Assembly (NCBI RefSeq): GCF_014641075.1
Contig: NZ_BMHP01000003.1
Location: 1,178,001 to 1,242,000 of the forward strand
Direction: 5' to 3'
From: Paenibacillus nasutitermitis
GTDB lineage: Bacteria; Bacillota; Bacilli; Paenibacillales; Paenibacillaceae
Length of the DNA: 64,000 bases
In this document: positions 16,731 to 25,815 of the stretch, one piece after another
How positions within the stretch are numbered: position 1 is the stretch's first letter
Layout: the number at the start of each line of letters is the position of its first letter
The notes under the pieces: generated by a model
Databases searched by the model: none
Told to the model about the DNA's origin: nothing
The model's input: the letters and a program-made list of their open reading frames with translations, nothing else
Program-made: the position numbers and the translations under genes

Positions 16731-16754
16731 GCCCGGCGGGGATGGCCGCCGGGC
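16731..16754 (-). promoter_or_regulatory. Intercistronic hairpin between binding protein and permease genes
   Basis: GCCCGGCGG and CCGCCGGGC form a perfect 9-bp GC stem with a 6-nt loop and no T tract. Such hairpins after binding-protein genes usually protect the upstream mRNA or cause partial termination, giving more binding protein than permease. Confidence 0.7.
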
Positions 16755-16761
16755 AATCGAA

Positions 16762-18135
16762 TTATTTGTTGAATGACTCTTTCATCTTGTCTGCCGCTAC
16801 ATCCAGCGCCGCTTTGGCGTCCTTCTTGCCAAGGAATATATCCTGCGCCGCATCCACCATGATTTGCGATAATGCGCCCTGCTCCGGAATAGGCGGGTCC
16901 ATAACTGCAGGAGCGTACAGGGTATCCTGGAACTCGAAGAATTTCACGGCAAGCGGGTTTTCCTTCTGGTATTCCTCGGTCGCCACAAATTCCTTGTTGC
17001 TCGGAATCATACCGGATCCGCTGATAATCTTCTGCGCTTCCGGCGTCGTCATGAATTCAAGGAATTTCCAGGCTTCTTCCGGATGTTTGCTGCCCTTGGA
17101 GATCATCGCCACCGATGGATACATGGTCGGGTTCGGCTTGTACTCCTTGCCTTCATACGTAATAACGGGCTGCGCCAGCAGACCCAGATCGTCCATCAGC
17201 TTCGCATCGGTTTCCGCTGTCATTCCGATAAACCACGGACCGTCCATGTTCATGGCGGCCTGACCGTTCCAGAACATTTCGCGGCCGACCTTCTTGTCGC
17301 GCGTTCCTGGAGGCGTAGCCTTCTCGTTCTTGATGAAATCCTGCCACCAGGTGGCGGCCCAGATATTAGCAGCCGAGTTCACGTTGATATGATCGGCGTC
17401 ATAAGGCGCGGCTTCGCCATTGGGGAAGAAAATCCCGCCCGATACCGGCCGCGCCACCAAACGCGCCCATTCAGAGGAAACGAAAGGATGCGAGCCGACT
17501 ACGCTGGCAAAACCATATTGGTCCAGCTTGCCGTCATTATTCGTATCCACGCCCAGCTTGATCGCGGCATTTTTGAAATCCTCCAGCGTTTTGACGCTTG
17601 CAGGATCAATGCCCGCTTTTTCGAATAAGGACTTGCGGTAGAAAATGCCTGTCGTACCCCATGCATAGTTGGAGATGGCATAATAGGAATCACCAACCTT
17701 GCTCAGATCCTGGCCGACCAATTGGGTTTCGAAATCTTTTCCTTTGATATAAGGATCCAGGTTGACAAATGCTCCCCCGGAGATCAGTGAATGATAGGTG
17801 GAAATATTCTCGGGGTACACCTGAACGATGTCGCCTTCCGTACCGGCAATGACCTCCGTCGTCAATTTGTCCCAGAAATTCTCATAATCGGTCCCGTGCA
17901 CAGTGATTTTGATATTGGGGTTTTTCTCATTAAACGTACTGATGAGTGCATCGATTGCTTTCTTGTGCGGCGCTTCCGCATACAATGAGGTTTCAAACGA
18001 CAAGGTCACCTGTCCTTCACCTGAACTGCCTTTTGCATCTCCATCATTGGAGCCTCCGCAGCCCGATAAAACCAAACTTGTGAGAATAACCGTTGCAAAA
18101 ATTCCGGAAAAGCTCTTTTTGAATCTCTTGCTCAT
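16762..18135 (-). CDS. Extracellular sugar-binding lipoprotein of the ABC transporter
   Basis: 457 residues. A lipoprotein signal (basic MSKRFKK, hydrophobic core, lipobox LSGC) anchors it outside the membrane. The mature part is a family 1 solute-binding protein: FNEKNPNIKITV, then AMNMDGPWFIG and SKHPEEAWKFLEFMTTPEAQ near the C-terminus. It captures an oligosaccharide or sugar for the two permeases downstream. The ribosome binding site (GAGGGG) is about 14 nt from the ATG, longer than usual. Confidence 0.94.
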   Translation of the reverse strand: MSKRFKKSFSGIFATVILTSLVLSGCGGSNDGDAKGSSGEGQVTLSFETSLYAEAPHKKAIDALISTFNEKNPNIKITVHGTDYENFWDKLTTEVIAGTEGDIVQVYPENISTYHSLISGGAFVNLDPYIKGKDFETQLVGQDLSKVGDSYYAISNYAWGTTGIFYRKSLFEKAGIDPASVKTLEDFKNAAIKLGVDTNNDGKLDQYGFASVVGSHPFVSSEWARLVARPVSGGIFFPNGEAAPYDADHINVNSAANIWAATWWQDFIKNEKATPPGTRDKKVGREMFWNGQAAMNMDGPWFIGMTAETDAKLMDDLGLLAQPVITYEGKEYKPNPTMYPSVAMISKGSKHPEEAWKFLEFMTTPEAQKIISGSGMIPSNKEFVATEEYQKENPLAVKFFEFQDTLYAPAVMDPPIPEQGALSQIMVDAAQDIFLGKKDAKAALDVAADKMKESFNK

Positions 18136-18195
18136 TAGCTGCTCACTACCCCTCTTGATTTTGTGTGATCCACATGTATGGTGGCCATGTGACTA

Positions 18196-18225
18196 TTTTT
18201 AGCACAGTCATTTACCCTTGTTCAA
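18196..18225 (-). promoter_or_regulatory. Possible promoter of the sugar ABC operon
   Basis: On the minus strand TTGAAC (18220-18225) and TAAAAA (18196-18201) are 18 bp apart, about 60 bp upstream of the binding-protein start. The fit is moderate and activation by the upstream AraC protein is likely. Confidence 0.3.
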
Positions 18226-18276
18226 TTAACAGTTTTCACGCATAAACGAATTGTCTTTTTCGATATCCATAAAGTC

Positions 18277-18336
18277 AAAAAAACCGGATTCAATGCCTCT
18301 TCCGCAAGGAATAGCAGCATTTCATGTCCGGTTTTT
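18277..18336 (-). terminator. Terminator of the Cache/AraC regulator gene
   Basis: AAAAACCGGA (18279-18288) pairs with TCCGGTTTTT (18327-18336) over a long loop, and the minus-strand product ends in a run of Ts. It separates the regulator from the operon it probably controls. Confidence 0.7.
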
Positions 18337-18362
18337 GGCAATAAACATCTTTCGCAAATAAA

Positions 18363-20570
18363 CTATTTCTCTTTTCGGTAGTCTCCCGGCGGCATGCCGG
18401 TCAGTTTCTTGAAGGAACGAATGAAGGAGATCGAGCTCGTATACCCGACCTTCTCGGCAATTTCCTGGACCGAATGGGAGGTTTCGGTAAGCAACTGCCT
18501 GGCATGCCGGATGCGCAGATCGATCAGAAAATCGACAAATTTGACGCCAAATTCTTCTTTGAATAGTTTACTCAAATATTTGCCGTTCATCCCAAAAGTA
18601 TGGCTCAGGAAGTCGAGTGATAAATCCGGATTATGGAAATGGTTCTCAAGATAGGCCCGGACTTCTTTCACCAGATGATGCTGGCTGCTGGATTCCCGCA
18701 ATGTTTCGATTCTCAGCGCGAACTGCTCCAGCCGGCCGGACCAGAGCGTCTGAATTTCCTCCAGCGTCTCGAAGGACTGCAGTCCCTCATGCAGCCCTGG
18801 CATTACTTCCGCTTTCCAGAGATCCTGGTACTCCGTTCCCATTGCGCTGATATTCCGGTTCAGGTAGAACAGCAGGGAATTCAATAAATTGATAATATCC
18901 GCTTTGGGCAGATGGCTTTCGGCGACCGCCCGGAATAGATCTGACAGCTGACTGCTCCACTCGCCCTGCGACAGATACAAGGACGAAATGGATTGAACAA
19001 CCTGCATATGATCATGCAGATTGCCTTTGGACTGCAGCTGATTATGATAGATCGTCCGGTTTGCGCCGTGGACGGTCTTGAACTGGAGTGCCTCAAGCGC
19101 CTCCTTATAGGAGTCACGCAGGTTGTCCGGATGTTCCACCACATCGCCAACCCCGATTGTAACGGTGAAATTGAGATTTTCCGCCACCCAGCTCCTTATT
19201 TTCTCGAAGGTGGACACAGGAACAGACGCCCCGTCGATCTCGGCCTGCTGAAAGTTCACGATCCCCGTCAATTGATTGGAAGCCGTCCACAAATTCCAGA
19301 TGCTCCCTGAATCCAGTCCCACTGTTTCATGGATCACGTTGCTGAGCACGAATTTAAAAATGTCTTGATCGCGCGGGCTGTAAGCCTTGGCAAATTGATC
19401 ATACTTGTCGATTTCGATAATAAAAACCGCCTGCACCCCGAACAGAGGGGAGATCCCGAATTTCTCCACCTGGGCCGCCCATTCGTCAAGCCTGACCTGC
19501 CGGGTTCCTTCCAGCAGCTCGTAAAGGAAATATTTCTTCTTCACGCTTAGATCCTCGGCAAATTGGCGTTCGAGATTATGGGACTGCTGGATCATGTTCT
19601 CCAGCGCAGAATCAATAAAAGCGAATTCATTGCGATGGCCTTTATCCGTGCTTAAGCGGTGACTGGCAACAAGCTGCAGACGCGAAACAATCAATTCGAT
19701 CGGCCGATAGTTTTTGCGCGTAATGTAAATCATCCAGGCAATGGCACCAATGACGGCGAGGATGCCCAAGGTAAACCAGATATTATACAGACTCATAATA
19801 AAACCGGCGGCTCCGCCCTGGTTAATGCCTGTCTCATATTTCCATCCCGTATAATCGGATTGGTAACGGGCCAGAACTTCGGCTTTGCCATCGGCTGCTT
19901 CTCCCTGATCATCCAGCAGACTGACCCCTTGCCGGTCGGTCACCATCATGAAGGTGATTTTCGGGTTATACAGCCTGCTGATCATCGCCTTAAGGGCATC
20001 GATTTTGACATTGATTACAATCATCCCTTTATCCTGCGCGAATACCGGGTACCTCCGAATCAGGGTGACAACGCTTGCCTCCTTCTCGGAAGGAAACTCG
20101 CGGAAACCCCGCCGGTCCGTCCAGACGCTGTTGCGTATGCTGCGGTTGCTCTGGATGAAGGAGTGGTCCATAAATTGCTTCAGATTATAGGAGGTGCTTT
20201 GGCTGAGCACCATCTCATCGTTGAAACGAACCAGATAGACGGATGAAATAAGCGGATTCGTAATGGATAAATCATGAATGGCATTCATGACCTGCACTTC
20301 CGAGTACAGGTCCGTGCTGGGCGAAGTGGAGAAGAACCCCTTTAAACTCGGATTGCGCATGATTTCAAAGGTCGTTTTCTCGTCGATGCTCTTGAGCGAG
20401 CTGTCCATCAGAATGAGCGCCTGCTGTGCTATGAAATCATTGGCTTTTTCCGTCTCCATGCGGTTCTGCCTGTTGAGGGTTTGAATAAAAATAAAGAACA
20501 AAAAAGCCGTGACAATAAAAAACACGGGGATATAGGAGAATAACATCCGGTAGAACCACGATCGATTCAT
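18363..20570 (-). CDS. Membrane-bound Cache/AraC regulator of the sugar operon
   Basis: 735 residues. One transmembrane helix near residues 10-30, an extracytoplasmic Cache-type domain (about 35-255), a second helix (about 262-285), a long cytoplasmic linker, then a C-terminal AraC DNA-binding domain with two helix-turn-helix motifs (FLSHTFGMNGKYLSKLFKEE and IAEKVGYTSSISFIRSFKK, then TGMPPGDYRKEK). It is the one-protein version of the YesM/YesN two-component systems and would sense a sugar or wall signal outside and switch on the transporter genes next to it. The ATG has a GAGG site 7 nt upstream. No phosphorylatable receiver is seen. Confidence 0.92.
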   Translation of the reverse strand: MNRSWFYRMLFSYIPVFFIVTAFLFFIFIQTLNRQNRMETEKANDFIAQQALILMDSSLKSIDEKTTFEIMRNPSLKGFFSTSPSTDLYSEVQVMNAIHDLSITNPLISSVYLVRFNDEMVLSQSTSYNLKQFMDHSFIQSNRSIRNSVWTDRRGFREFPSEKEASVVTLIRRYPVFAQDKGMIVINVKIDALKAMISRLYNPKITFMMVTDRQGVSLLDDQGEAADGKAEVLARYQSDYTGWKYETGINQGGAAGFIMSLYNIWFTLGILAVIGAIAWMIYITRKNYRPIELIVSRLQLVASHRLSTDKGHRNEFAFIDSALENMIQQSHNLERQFAEDLSVKKKYFLYELLEGTRQVRLDEWAAQVEKFGISPLFGVQAVFIIEIDKYDQFAKAYSPRDQDIFKFVLSNVIHETVGLDSGSIWNLWTASNQLTGIVNFQQAEIDGASVPVSTFEKIRSWVAENLNFTVTIGVGDVVEHPDNLRDSYKEALEALQFKTVHGANRTIYHNQLQSKGNLHDHMQVVQSISSLYLSQGEWSSQLSDLFRAVAESHLPKADIINLLNSLLFYLNRNISAMGTEYQDLWKAEVMPGLHEGLQSFETLEEIQTLWSGRLEQFALRIETLRESSSQHHLVKEVRAYLENHFHNPDLSLDFLSHTFGMNGKYLSKLFKEEFGVKFVDFLIDLRIRHARQLLTETSHSVQEIAEKVGYTSSISFIRSFKKLTGMPPGDYRKEK

Positions 20571-20778
20571 ATCTGATCCTCATTTCTGTGGCGTGGGCTG
20601 TGCGATAACTTAGGTGATTAAGGATCCCGTTATTAAGGATATGAAAGGTTTATATAGTGTTACATTATATCACACTAACTGTTGGATGCGGACCAAACCA
20701 AACCATGAAATAGAGACGGCCAATGGCCGCCTTTCCTATTTAGCTCCAACGCCGTAACGCCGGGCTTTGAAAACGGTC

Positions 20779-20816
20779 AAAAAAAAAAGCAGCTCTGCGC
20801 ACTGCATAGCTGCCTC
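20779..20816 (-). terminator. Intrinsic terminator of the PhnB-like gene
   Basis: GCAGCT/AGCTGC stem with a 13-nt loop, followed on the minus strand by ten Ts. A second structured element (CGGCC-ATT-GGCCG, inside a CTATTT/AAATAG pair) lies at 20710-20742. Confidence 0.8.
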
Positions 20817-20826
20817 TGATTACGGG

Positions 20827-21255
20827 TTAAAACTCTCCTTCACCGGAGTCCAGGTTGAACTGCCATTGGACGCCAAACTTGTCCGTCAGGCTGCCATAAC
20901 ATTTGCTCCAGAATGTTTCTTGAAGTTCCATTCCTACTGTGCCGCTTACTTGCAGCTTATCAAATGCGGATTGCAATTCTTCCTTGCTCTCAATCACTAC
21001 GGCAAGGCTTATATTGTTGCCCAGAACAAACGGCATGCCGGGGAAAACATCCGAAAACATCACCCGGCTCCCATAAATATTAAGCCGCGCATGCATGATC
21101 ATGTTTTTCGCTTCCTCGGGGAGAGGATATTCAGGACTGGGCGGCGTTTCTCCAAAGGTCATGATTTTGGGTTCTTCCAATCCAAAAACCTGTGCATAAA
21201 ATTGTACGGCTTCGCGGCAATTTCCATTAAAATTCAGATAAACATCAACAGACAT
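20827..21255 (-). CDS. VOC-family PhnB-like protein
   Basis: 142 residues with the tandem beta-alpha-beta-beta-beta repeats of the vicinal oxygen chelate fold, of the PhnB / 3-demethylubiquinone-methyltransferase-like type (VYLNFNGNCREAVQFYAQVF; MFSDVFPG; DKFGVQWQFNLD). The function of this subgroup is unknown. ATG 21255 is preferred to the GTG at 21264, since GGGGAG lies 8 nt upstream of the ATG. Confidence 0.85.
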   Translation of the reverse strand: MSVDVYLNFNGNCREAVQFYAQVFGLEEPKIMTFGETPPSPEYPLPEEAKNMIMHARLNIYGSRVMFSDVFPGMPFVLGNNISLAVVIESKEELQSAFDKLQVSGTVGMELQETFWSKCYGSLTDKFGVQWQFNLDSGEGEF

Positions 21256-21383
21256 TGGGTTCACTCCCCTGTTTTAGGCTTATTTCTTTCCATTCTACAT
21301 CATTTCACATATCGCCATCAATCAACCCTGCATCCCTGAAATGAATGGCAGCCGATCACTTGTATCTTTGGGCAAAATCTTGT

Positions 21384-21407
21384 ATTATCATTTCATATAA
21401 TGATAAT
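21384..21407. promoter_or_regulatory. Operator-like inverted repeat over the promoter of the ArsR-type operon
   Basis: ATTATCATT and AATGATAAT form a perfect 9-bp inverted repeat with a 6-nt spacer. A TATAAT (21396-21401) lies inside it, only about 30 bp before the start codon, so a bound repressor would block transcription. Autoregulation by the ArsR-type protein is inferred. Confidence 0.6.
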
Positions 21408-21430
21408 GGTGATTAGAGAGGATCATGATC

Positions 21431-21958
21431 ATGACAAAAATGGATTTGCTTTTTCATCCCATTCGAATGCGGATTATCCAGAAATTGCTGCTGGGCAAAC
21501 CAATGACGATTGCGCAGCTTGCTGAGACGCTTGGCGATATTCCCCAAGCCACCTTATACCGTCATATGAAAATTCTGCTTGATGGGGATCATGTGGAGGT
21601 CGTCGATACCAACAAAGTTTCCGGGACGGCGGAACGCATATTTTCAATCAAGAAGGAATCCCTGCTGATTCCCGAGAACGAGGTGGAGGCCACTTCACAG
21701 GAGGACAATGTCCGGCATTTCTCGGTCTTTCATACCAATCTGCTCCAACAGGCGACATCGTATCTCATGGAAACATCGCCCCAGCAGTACAAGCAGGATG
21801 GTTTTGCCTACTGGCAAACCCCGCTGCATCTGACGGACGAGGAATTCCAGGAACTTGTTCGATCCATTAACGAGTCGATGGAGAAAGCTTTTCAGCACCA
21901 AAAAACATCCGAGCGCACCACCAGAATGTTCTCCGGCATGTTTATTCCGCAAAAATAA
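21431..21958 (+). CDS. ArsR-type winged-helix transcriptional regulator
   Basis: 175 residues. The first 80 residues form a winged helix: LLFHPIRMRIIQKLLLGKP, AQLAETLGDIPQATLYRHMK (recognition helix) and a beta wing with SGTAERIFSI. The C-terminal part is helical and probably dimerises or senses. No metal-binding CxC motif is seen. ATG 21431 is better placed than 21425, with GAGAGG 9 nt upstream. It heads an operon with a PLDc_N protein and an ABC exporter, which it probably represses. Confidence 0.87.
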   Translation: MTKMDLLFHPIRMRIIQKLLLGKPMTIAQLAETLGDIPQATLYRHMKILLDGDHVEVVDTNKVSGTAERIFSIKKESLLIPENEVEATSQEDNVRHFSVFHTNLLQQATSYLMETSPQQYKQDGFAYWQTPLHLTDEEFQELVRSINESMEKAFQHQKTSERTTRMFSGMFIPQK

Positions 21959-21990
21959 CGGCACCAAGACAGAAATGGGGGAAACTTCCT

Positions 21991-22212
21991 ATGCATATCG
22001 GTTACAACATCGGATTTAACGAGTTAAAGGACTGGCTGCCGCTGCTTTTGCCACTGCTGATCCTGCAGCTGATCCTCATAGCTGTAGCTATGCGGGATTT
22101 ATTAAGAAGCAATCATAGCAAGGAAACTAAATGGATCTGGGCATTTGTTATTGTTTGCGTATCGCTTTTCGGGCCCGTTTTATATTTCGTCATCGGGAGG
22201 AGGGGACAATAA
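21991..22212 (+). CDS. Small PLDc_N-type membrane protein (YxlE-like)
   Basis: 73 residues with two transmembrane helices (about 16-36 and 48-68) and the PLDc_N ending LFGPVLYFVIGRRG. In B. subtilis the paralogue YxlE sits next to ABC genes yxlF and yxlG, where it helps control the anti-sigma factor of SigY. Here the same gene order E-F-G is kept without a sigma factor; an ArsR-type regulator is in its place. The ATG has GGGGGAA 8 nt upstream. Confidence 0.85.
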   Translation: MHIGYNIGFNELKDWLPLLLPLLILQLILIAVAMRDLLRSNHSKETKWIWAFVIVCVSLFGPVLYFVIGRRGQ

Positions 22213-22213
22213 T

Positions 22214-23113
22214 ATGATCATGCTTCAAGTGAATCATCTTCGTAAACAGTATGCGGACAAAGAAGTCATTAAAGACATTGATTTTCAAATAAACCAAGAC
22301 GAATGCGCTGCGCTCCTGGGTCCTAACGGGGCGGGTAAAACAACCATTATCAAAATGCTGTTAGGCATTACAAAACCATCAGGCGGCGAAATTCTGTTTG
22401 AGGGACATCGTCAGGATAAAATACGTCATTTTATCGGGTATTTGCCGCAGCATCCCACCTTCTATCCGTGGATGACGGGAAAGGAATTGCTTGCTTTCAT
22501 GGGCGGCCTCTCAGGTATAGACAAGCCAGCCTTGAGTCATCGAATGAGCGAAATGCTCGAATTGGTGGGGCTCAGCAAGGATGGAGACAAACGGATCGTT
22601 ACTTATTCCGGCGGGATGAAACAAAGATTAGGCATCGCCCAGGCCCTTATCCATGAGCCCAAATTGCTCATTATGGATGAGCCGGTTTCCGCTCTCGACC
22701 CGTTGGGCCGCAGAGATATGCTGGAACTGCTTAAAATGATAAAAAAACAAACGACGATCCTGTTTTCGACGCACATTCTGCATGACGCAGAAGAGCTTTG
22801 CAATAAAATATTTATTTTGAATCAGGGTCAATTGCTGGTTAATGGCTCTATTGATCAAATCCTGCTTCAAAATCAGCAGCCTATTTTTATTATTCAAGCT
22901 CCCCACGCGAATGAATGGGCTCCCCAGCTTGTTAACCCTGCGGTTGTCGAGTCGATTACGCAAAACGAGAATCTGGTCAAAGTGCGGGTGAACCATATCG
23001 ATCAGGGAAGAAGCTGGTTATTGGACACTATTCACCGCCTGAAGCTGCCCATCCAAAAATTCGAGCTGGTGCAGGAAAGTCTGGAAGACATTTTCATGAG
23101 GATGGTGAAATGA
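22214..23113 (+). CDS. ABC transporter ATP-binding protein (YxlF-like)
   Basis: 300 residues. Walker A GPNGAGKTT, signature YSGGMKQRLG, Walker B LLIMDEP and the switch His (FSTHIL) are all present, so it is an active ATPase subunit; the C-terminal 80 residues form the extension typical of drug/antibiotic exporters. The ATG at 22214 is one base after the PLDc_N stop and has GGAGGGG upstream. It forms an exporter with the permease that follows. Confidence 0.94.
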   Translation: MIMLQVNHLRKQYADKEVIKDIDFQINQDECAALLGPNGAGKTTIIKMLLGITKPSGGEILFEGHRQDKIRHFIGYLPQHPTFYPWMTGKELLAFMGGLSGIDKPALSHRMSEMLELVGLSKDGDKRIVTYSGGMKQRLGIAQALIHEPKLLIMDEPVSALDPLGRRDMLELLKMIKKQTTILFSTHILHDAEELCNKIFILNQGQLLVNGSIDQILLQNQQPIFIIQAPHANEWAPQLVNPAVVESITQNENLVKVRVNHIDQGRSWLLDTIHRLKLPIQKFELVQESLEDIFMRMVK

Positions 23114-23116
23114 GAA

Positions 23117-23908
23117 ATGAGCATGCGGCGATGGTCCGTTTTATTAAAAAAGGAATGGCTGGAAGCCAATAGAAGCTATAAATTACTGTGGCTGCCGGTC
23201 GTATTTGTCTTATTGGGCATGATGCAGCCTCTTACCACTTATTATTTGCCGCAGATTTTGCAAATCGCCGGCGGTCTGCCTGAAGGTATGAACCTCACCC
23301 TCCCTTCGTATACGGCAGCGGAGGTATTGTCTTCCACCTTGACCAGCCAATTTGACCAAATGGGCTTGATCATTATGGTGATCGGTATGATGGGACTCAT
23401 CGTATCGGATAAAAACAACGGGATGCTGACGTTTATTCTGACACGCAACACCACACTTGCCGAGTACTTGATGAGCAAATGGATCAGTCAAGCCGTTATA
23501 GTCGCGGCGGCAATCGTTTCCGGCTTCATCGTAGCCTGTTTCTATACTACTTACCTGTATGGCTTCGTATCATGGGGCCGGATTGCGGCCGGACTGGGCG
23601 TTTATTATGTTTGGTTCCTGTTTATCTTGACGTTGACCCTTATGCTCGGCGCCGTCTTTTCCAGATCCTCTGCTGTGGCCGTATTAGGGATTGTAATTCT
23701 GATTCTTATGAGAGCCTCCACCGCTTTCCAGACAGAATTTCAAATGTTCAATCCGGCTTATCTGACCAATCAGGCGGTCAGCATCATTACAACCGGTGAT
23801 GCGCTTCCTCACCTGCTGATAACCGCGGCGGCAGCTTTAGTTCTCATCCTGGTTCTCCTATTTTGTTCCTTCTCTTATTTATCACGAAAAGAACTGCCTT
23901 CCATGTGA
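23117..23908 (+). CDS. ABC-2-type transporter permease (YxlG-like)
   Basis: 263 residues with six hydrophobic segments and an N-terminal basic amphipathic helix (RRWSVLLKKEWLEANR), as in ABC-2 permeases. It starts 3 nt after the ATPase stop, so the two are co-translated. The substrate is unknown; antimicrobial peptide or bacitracin-type resistance is only a guess from the class. Confidence 0.9.
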   Translation: MSMRRWSVLLKKEWLEANRSYKLLWLPVVFVLLGMMQPLTTYYLPQILQIAGGLPEGMNLTLPSYTAAEVLSSTLTSQFDQMGLIIMVIGMMGLIVSDKNNGMLTFILTRNTTLAEYLMSKWISQAVIVAAAIVSGFIVACFYTTYLYGFVSWGRIAAGLGVYYVWFLFILTLTLMLGAVFSRSSAVAVLGIVILILMRASTAFQTEFQMFNPAYLTNQAVSIITTGDALPHLLITAAAALVLILVLLFCSFSYLSRKELPSM

Positions 23909-23971
23909 GTTGTCGCAAATGAATCGCAGGCTTAATAAATGTTAGATGCGGTCTCATCGCCGGAAGCTGGA

Positions 23972-24598
23972 TTATGATGCGGTCACTTCGATCCATTTTG
24001 CCAGGACCTGTTCAAGCTTTTCTTTCTTCGCTCTCACATCCTGCATATCGGTGAATGGTATGAATGCCCTGTCGCGGTCCAGCCACTCCAGCAGACCGGT
24101 GGCGTCATCAAACAAAGGCTCCTTCCCGGTGCCCTCCCGTACCTTGGGCCCGCAATGAAAGATCAGCCGGAAAAATCCTTTGCCGTGCAAATTAAATGTC
24201 ACTCGATCCTCATTATGGATACAGTAGCTGGGAGCATTCCATTTGATATGCTCCGTAAGCTCTTTACTGGATGCCAATATAATGTGACGGACTTCCTCTA
24301 TTTCTTTCTTGAGGGGATGCTCGAGCTTATTCATAAACTCTTCCACCTGCGGCCGCACCGGCTGCCTCTTTGGCTTTGCCTCACCTGCTGCGAACGACAA
24401 TCCTTTGGCCATTAGAGCGCTGCGCAGTGGATCCATTGCTTTTGGACCCATGCCATGCAGCTTCAAAACCTCCTGTTCGCTCGCCTTCGCGAGCAGCTCC
24501 AACCGTCCATAACCCGCGCCTATGAGGGCTCGTCTTGCCGGTTTGCTGATCCCGCCTGGAAGATCGCTCTCCATTTCAATTGAAGCGTCTGCTGCCAT
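23972..24598 (-). CDS. HhH / DUF1801 fusion protein
   Basis: 208 residues. The N-terminal 80 residues carry a helix-hairpin-helix like the RNA polymerase alpha C-terminal domain (LLAKASEQEVLKLHGMGPKA), and the remainder is a DUF1801/YdhG-like domain (IKWNAPSYCIHN, then FNLHGKGFFRLIFHCG). Each half is known separately as a small conserved domain of unclear function; the joined form occurs in some Gram-positive genomes. ATG 24598 has AAGGAG 8 nt upstream. DNA binding through the HhH part is inferred. Confidence 0.85.
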   Translation of the reverse strand: MAADASIEMESDLPGGISKPARRALIGAGYGRLELLAKASEQEVLKLHGMGPKAMDPLRSALMAKGLSFAAGEAKPKRQPVRPQVEEFMNKLEHPLKKEIEEVRHIILASSKELTEHIKWNAPSYCIHNEDRVTFNLHGKGFFRLIFHCGPKVREGTGKEPLFDDATGLLEWLDRDRAFIPFTDMQDVRAKKEKLEQVLAKWIEVTAS

Positions 24599-24847
24599 TG
24601 AACATTCTCCTTTACTAAGCAGAGTTTCTTTCATCATAACATGAAGTATAGATGACAGTTTATTATGGATTGCGCAAAATGACAGTGACGGTCAGCAAAT
24701 AAATAGGGCTGCCAACAGGACTGGGCCGCTTTGGCGGACTGCGGTTTTCCGGCGCAACGTTTCACAATCAACGCTGCGGCTGTAATTAAGAGGTGAAATA
24801 AGCTAAAATAATAATTATTTCTTATTACCGAAAGAGGAGCGATACTG

Positions 24848-25798
24848 ATGTCTGAGGACGATAAACGTCGAGAACGGCCCAAACTGAAAGTCATCCATTT
24901 CGATAAAGACCAGCAATCGCTAGTCGAGACCGAACAACCCCAATTAACCTTTGACGATGTAGGCGGACTTGAAGAGGTCAAGCAGAATATCCGGATGAAT
25001 TTCGTGCTTCCGCTGCAGCAGCCCGAGATGTTCGAAGCCTTCGGCAAACAGGCCGGAGGAAGCCTGCTGCTGTACGGACCTCCCGGCTGCGGCAAAACCT
25101 TCCTGGCGCGCGCGGTTGCCGGCGAGATCAATGCGAACTTCATTCATCTGGAGCTGCAAGCCATTCTATCGATGTATATAGGCGAAAGCGAGCATAATCT
25201 GCATGACCTGTTTGAGAAAGCCCGGGAGGAAAAGCCTTGCGTGCTGTTCATCGATGAGCTTGACGCTCTCGGCGGGAGCCGGCACCAGATGCGTCAGCAT
25301 CATGAGCGGATGCTGGTCAATCAGCTGCTCCTGGAGCTGGACGGATTGGAATCCTTTAATGATCAGGTGTTCGTTATCGGAGCGACCAATACGCCCTGGT
25401 ATTTGGACACGGCCCTCCGCCGCCCTGGCCGCTTCAATCAGCTCTCCTTTGTTTCACCGCCGGGCGCTGAGGAACGCGCCACCATTCTACAGCTGAAGAC
25501 AGCCGGTAAACCGCAGCAGGATCTCGACATCCGCAAGATTGCGGGCGCGACCTCTCATTTCTCCGGGGCGGACCTGAACCAACTGGTCGACGAAGCTACG
25601 CAGCTAGCGCTGCACCGGTCTCTGAAAGCCGGCAGTATACAGCCTATTACCAACGAGGATTTGACGCAAAGTCTCAAAAACCGCAAACCGACCACGCTGG
25701 AGTGGTTCCAAACGGCCAAAAATTACGCCACCTTCAGCGATTCCAATAAAGATTATCAGGTTGTCCTGGATTATATGAAGCAGCACCGGCTTCGCTGA
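24848..25798 (+). CDS. AAA+ ATPase, Cdc48/SpoVK-like
   Basis: 316 residues with one classic AAA module: FDDVGGLEEVK at 35-45, Walker A GPPGCGKT (77-84), pore loop MYIGES (109-114), Walker B VLFIDE (132-137), sensor-1 GATN (178-181) and two arginine-finger residues in RRPGRF (191-196), then a helical lid with SGADLNQLVDEA. It should form a hexameric unfoldase or remodelling ring, but it has no protease domain and no N-terminal substrate domain, only a short charged 30-residue tail. It lies 17 bp upstream of a membrane-anchored TPR gene, which could be its adaptor. Ribosome binding site GAGGAG precedes the ATG. Confidence 0.9.
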   Translation: MSEDDKRRERPKLKVIHFDKDQQSLVETEQPQLTFDDVGGLEEVKQNIRMNFVLPLQQPEMFEAFGKQAGGSLLLYGPPGCGKTFLARAVAGEINANFIHLELQAILSMYIGESEHNLHDLFEKAREEKPCVLFIDELDALGGSRHQMRQHHERMLVNQLLLELDGLESFNDQVFVIGATNTPWYLDTALRRPGRFNQLSFVSPPGAEERATILQLKTAGKPQQDLDIRKIAGATSHFSGADLNQLVDEATQLALHRSLKAGSIQPITNEDLTQSLKNRKPTTLEWFQTAKNYATFSDSNKDYQVVLDYMKQHRLR

Positions 25799-25815
25799 CA
25801 GGAGGTGGTGCGGAC

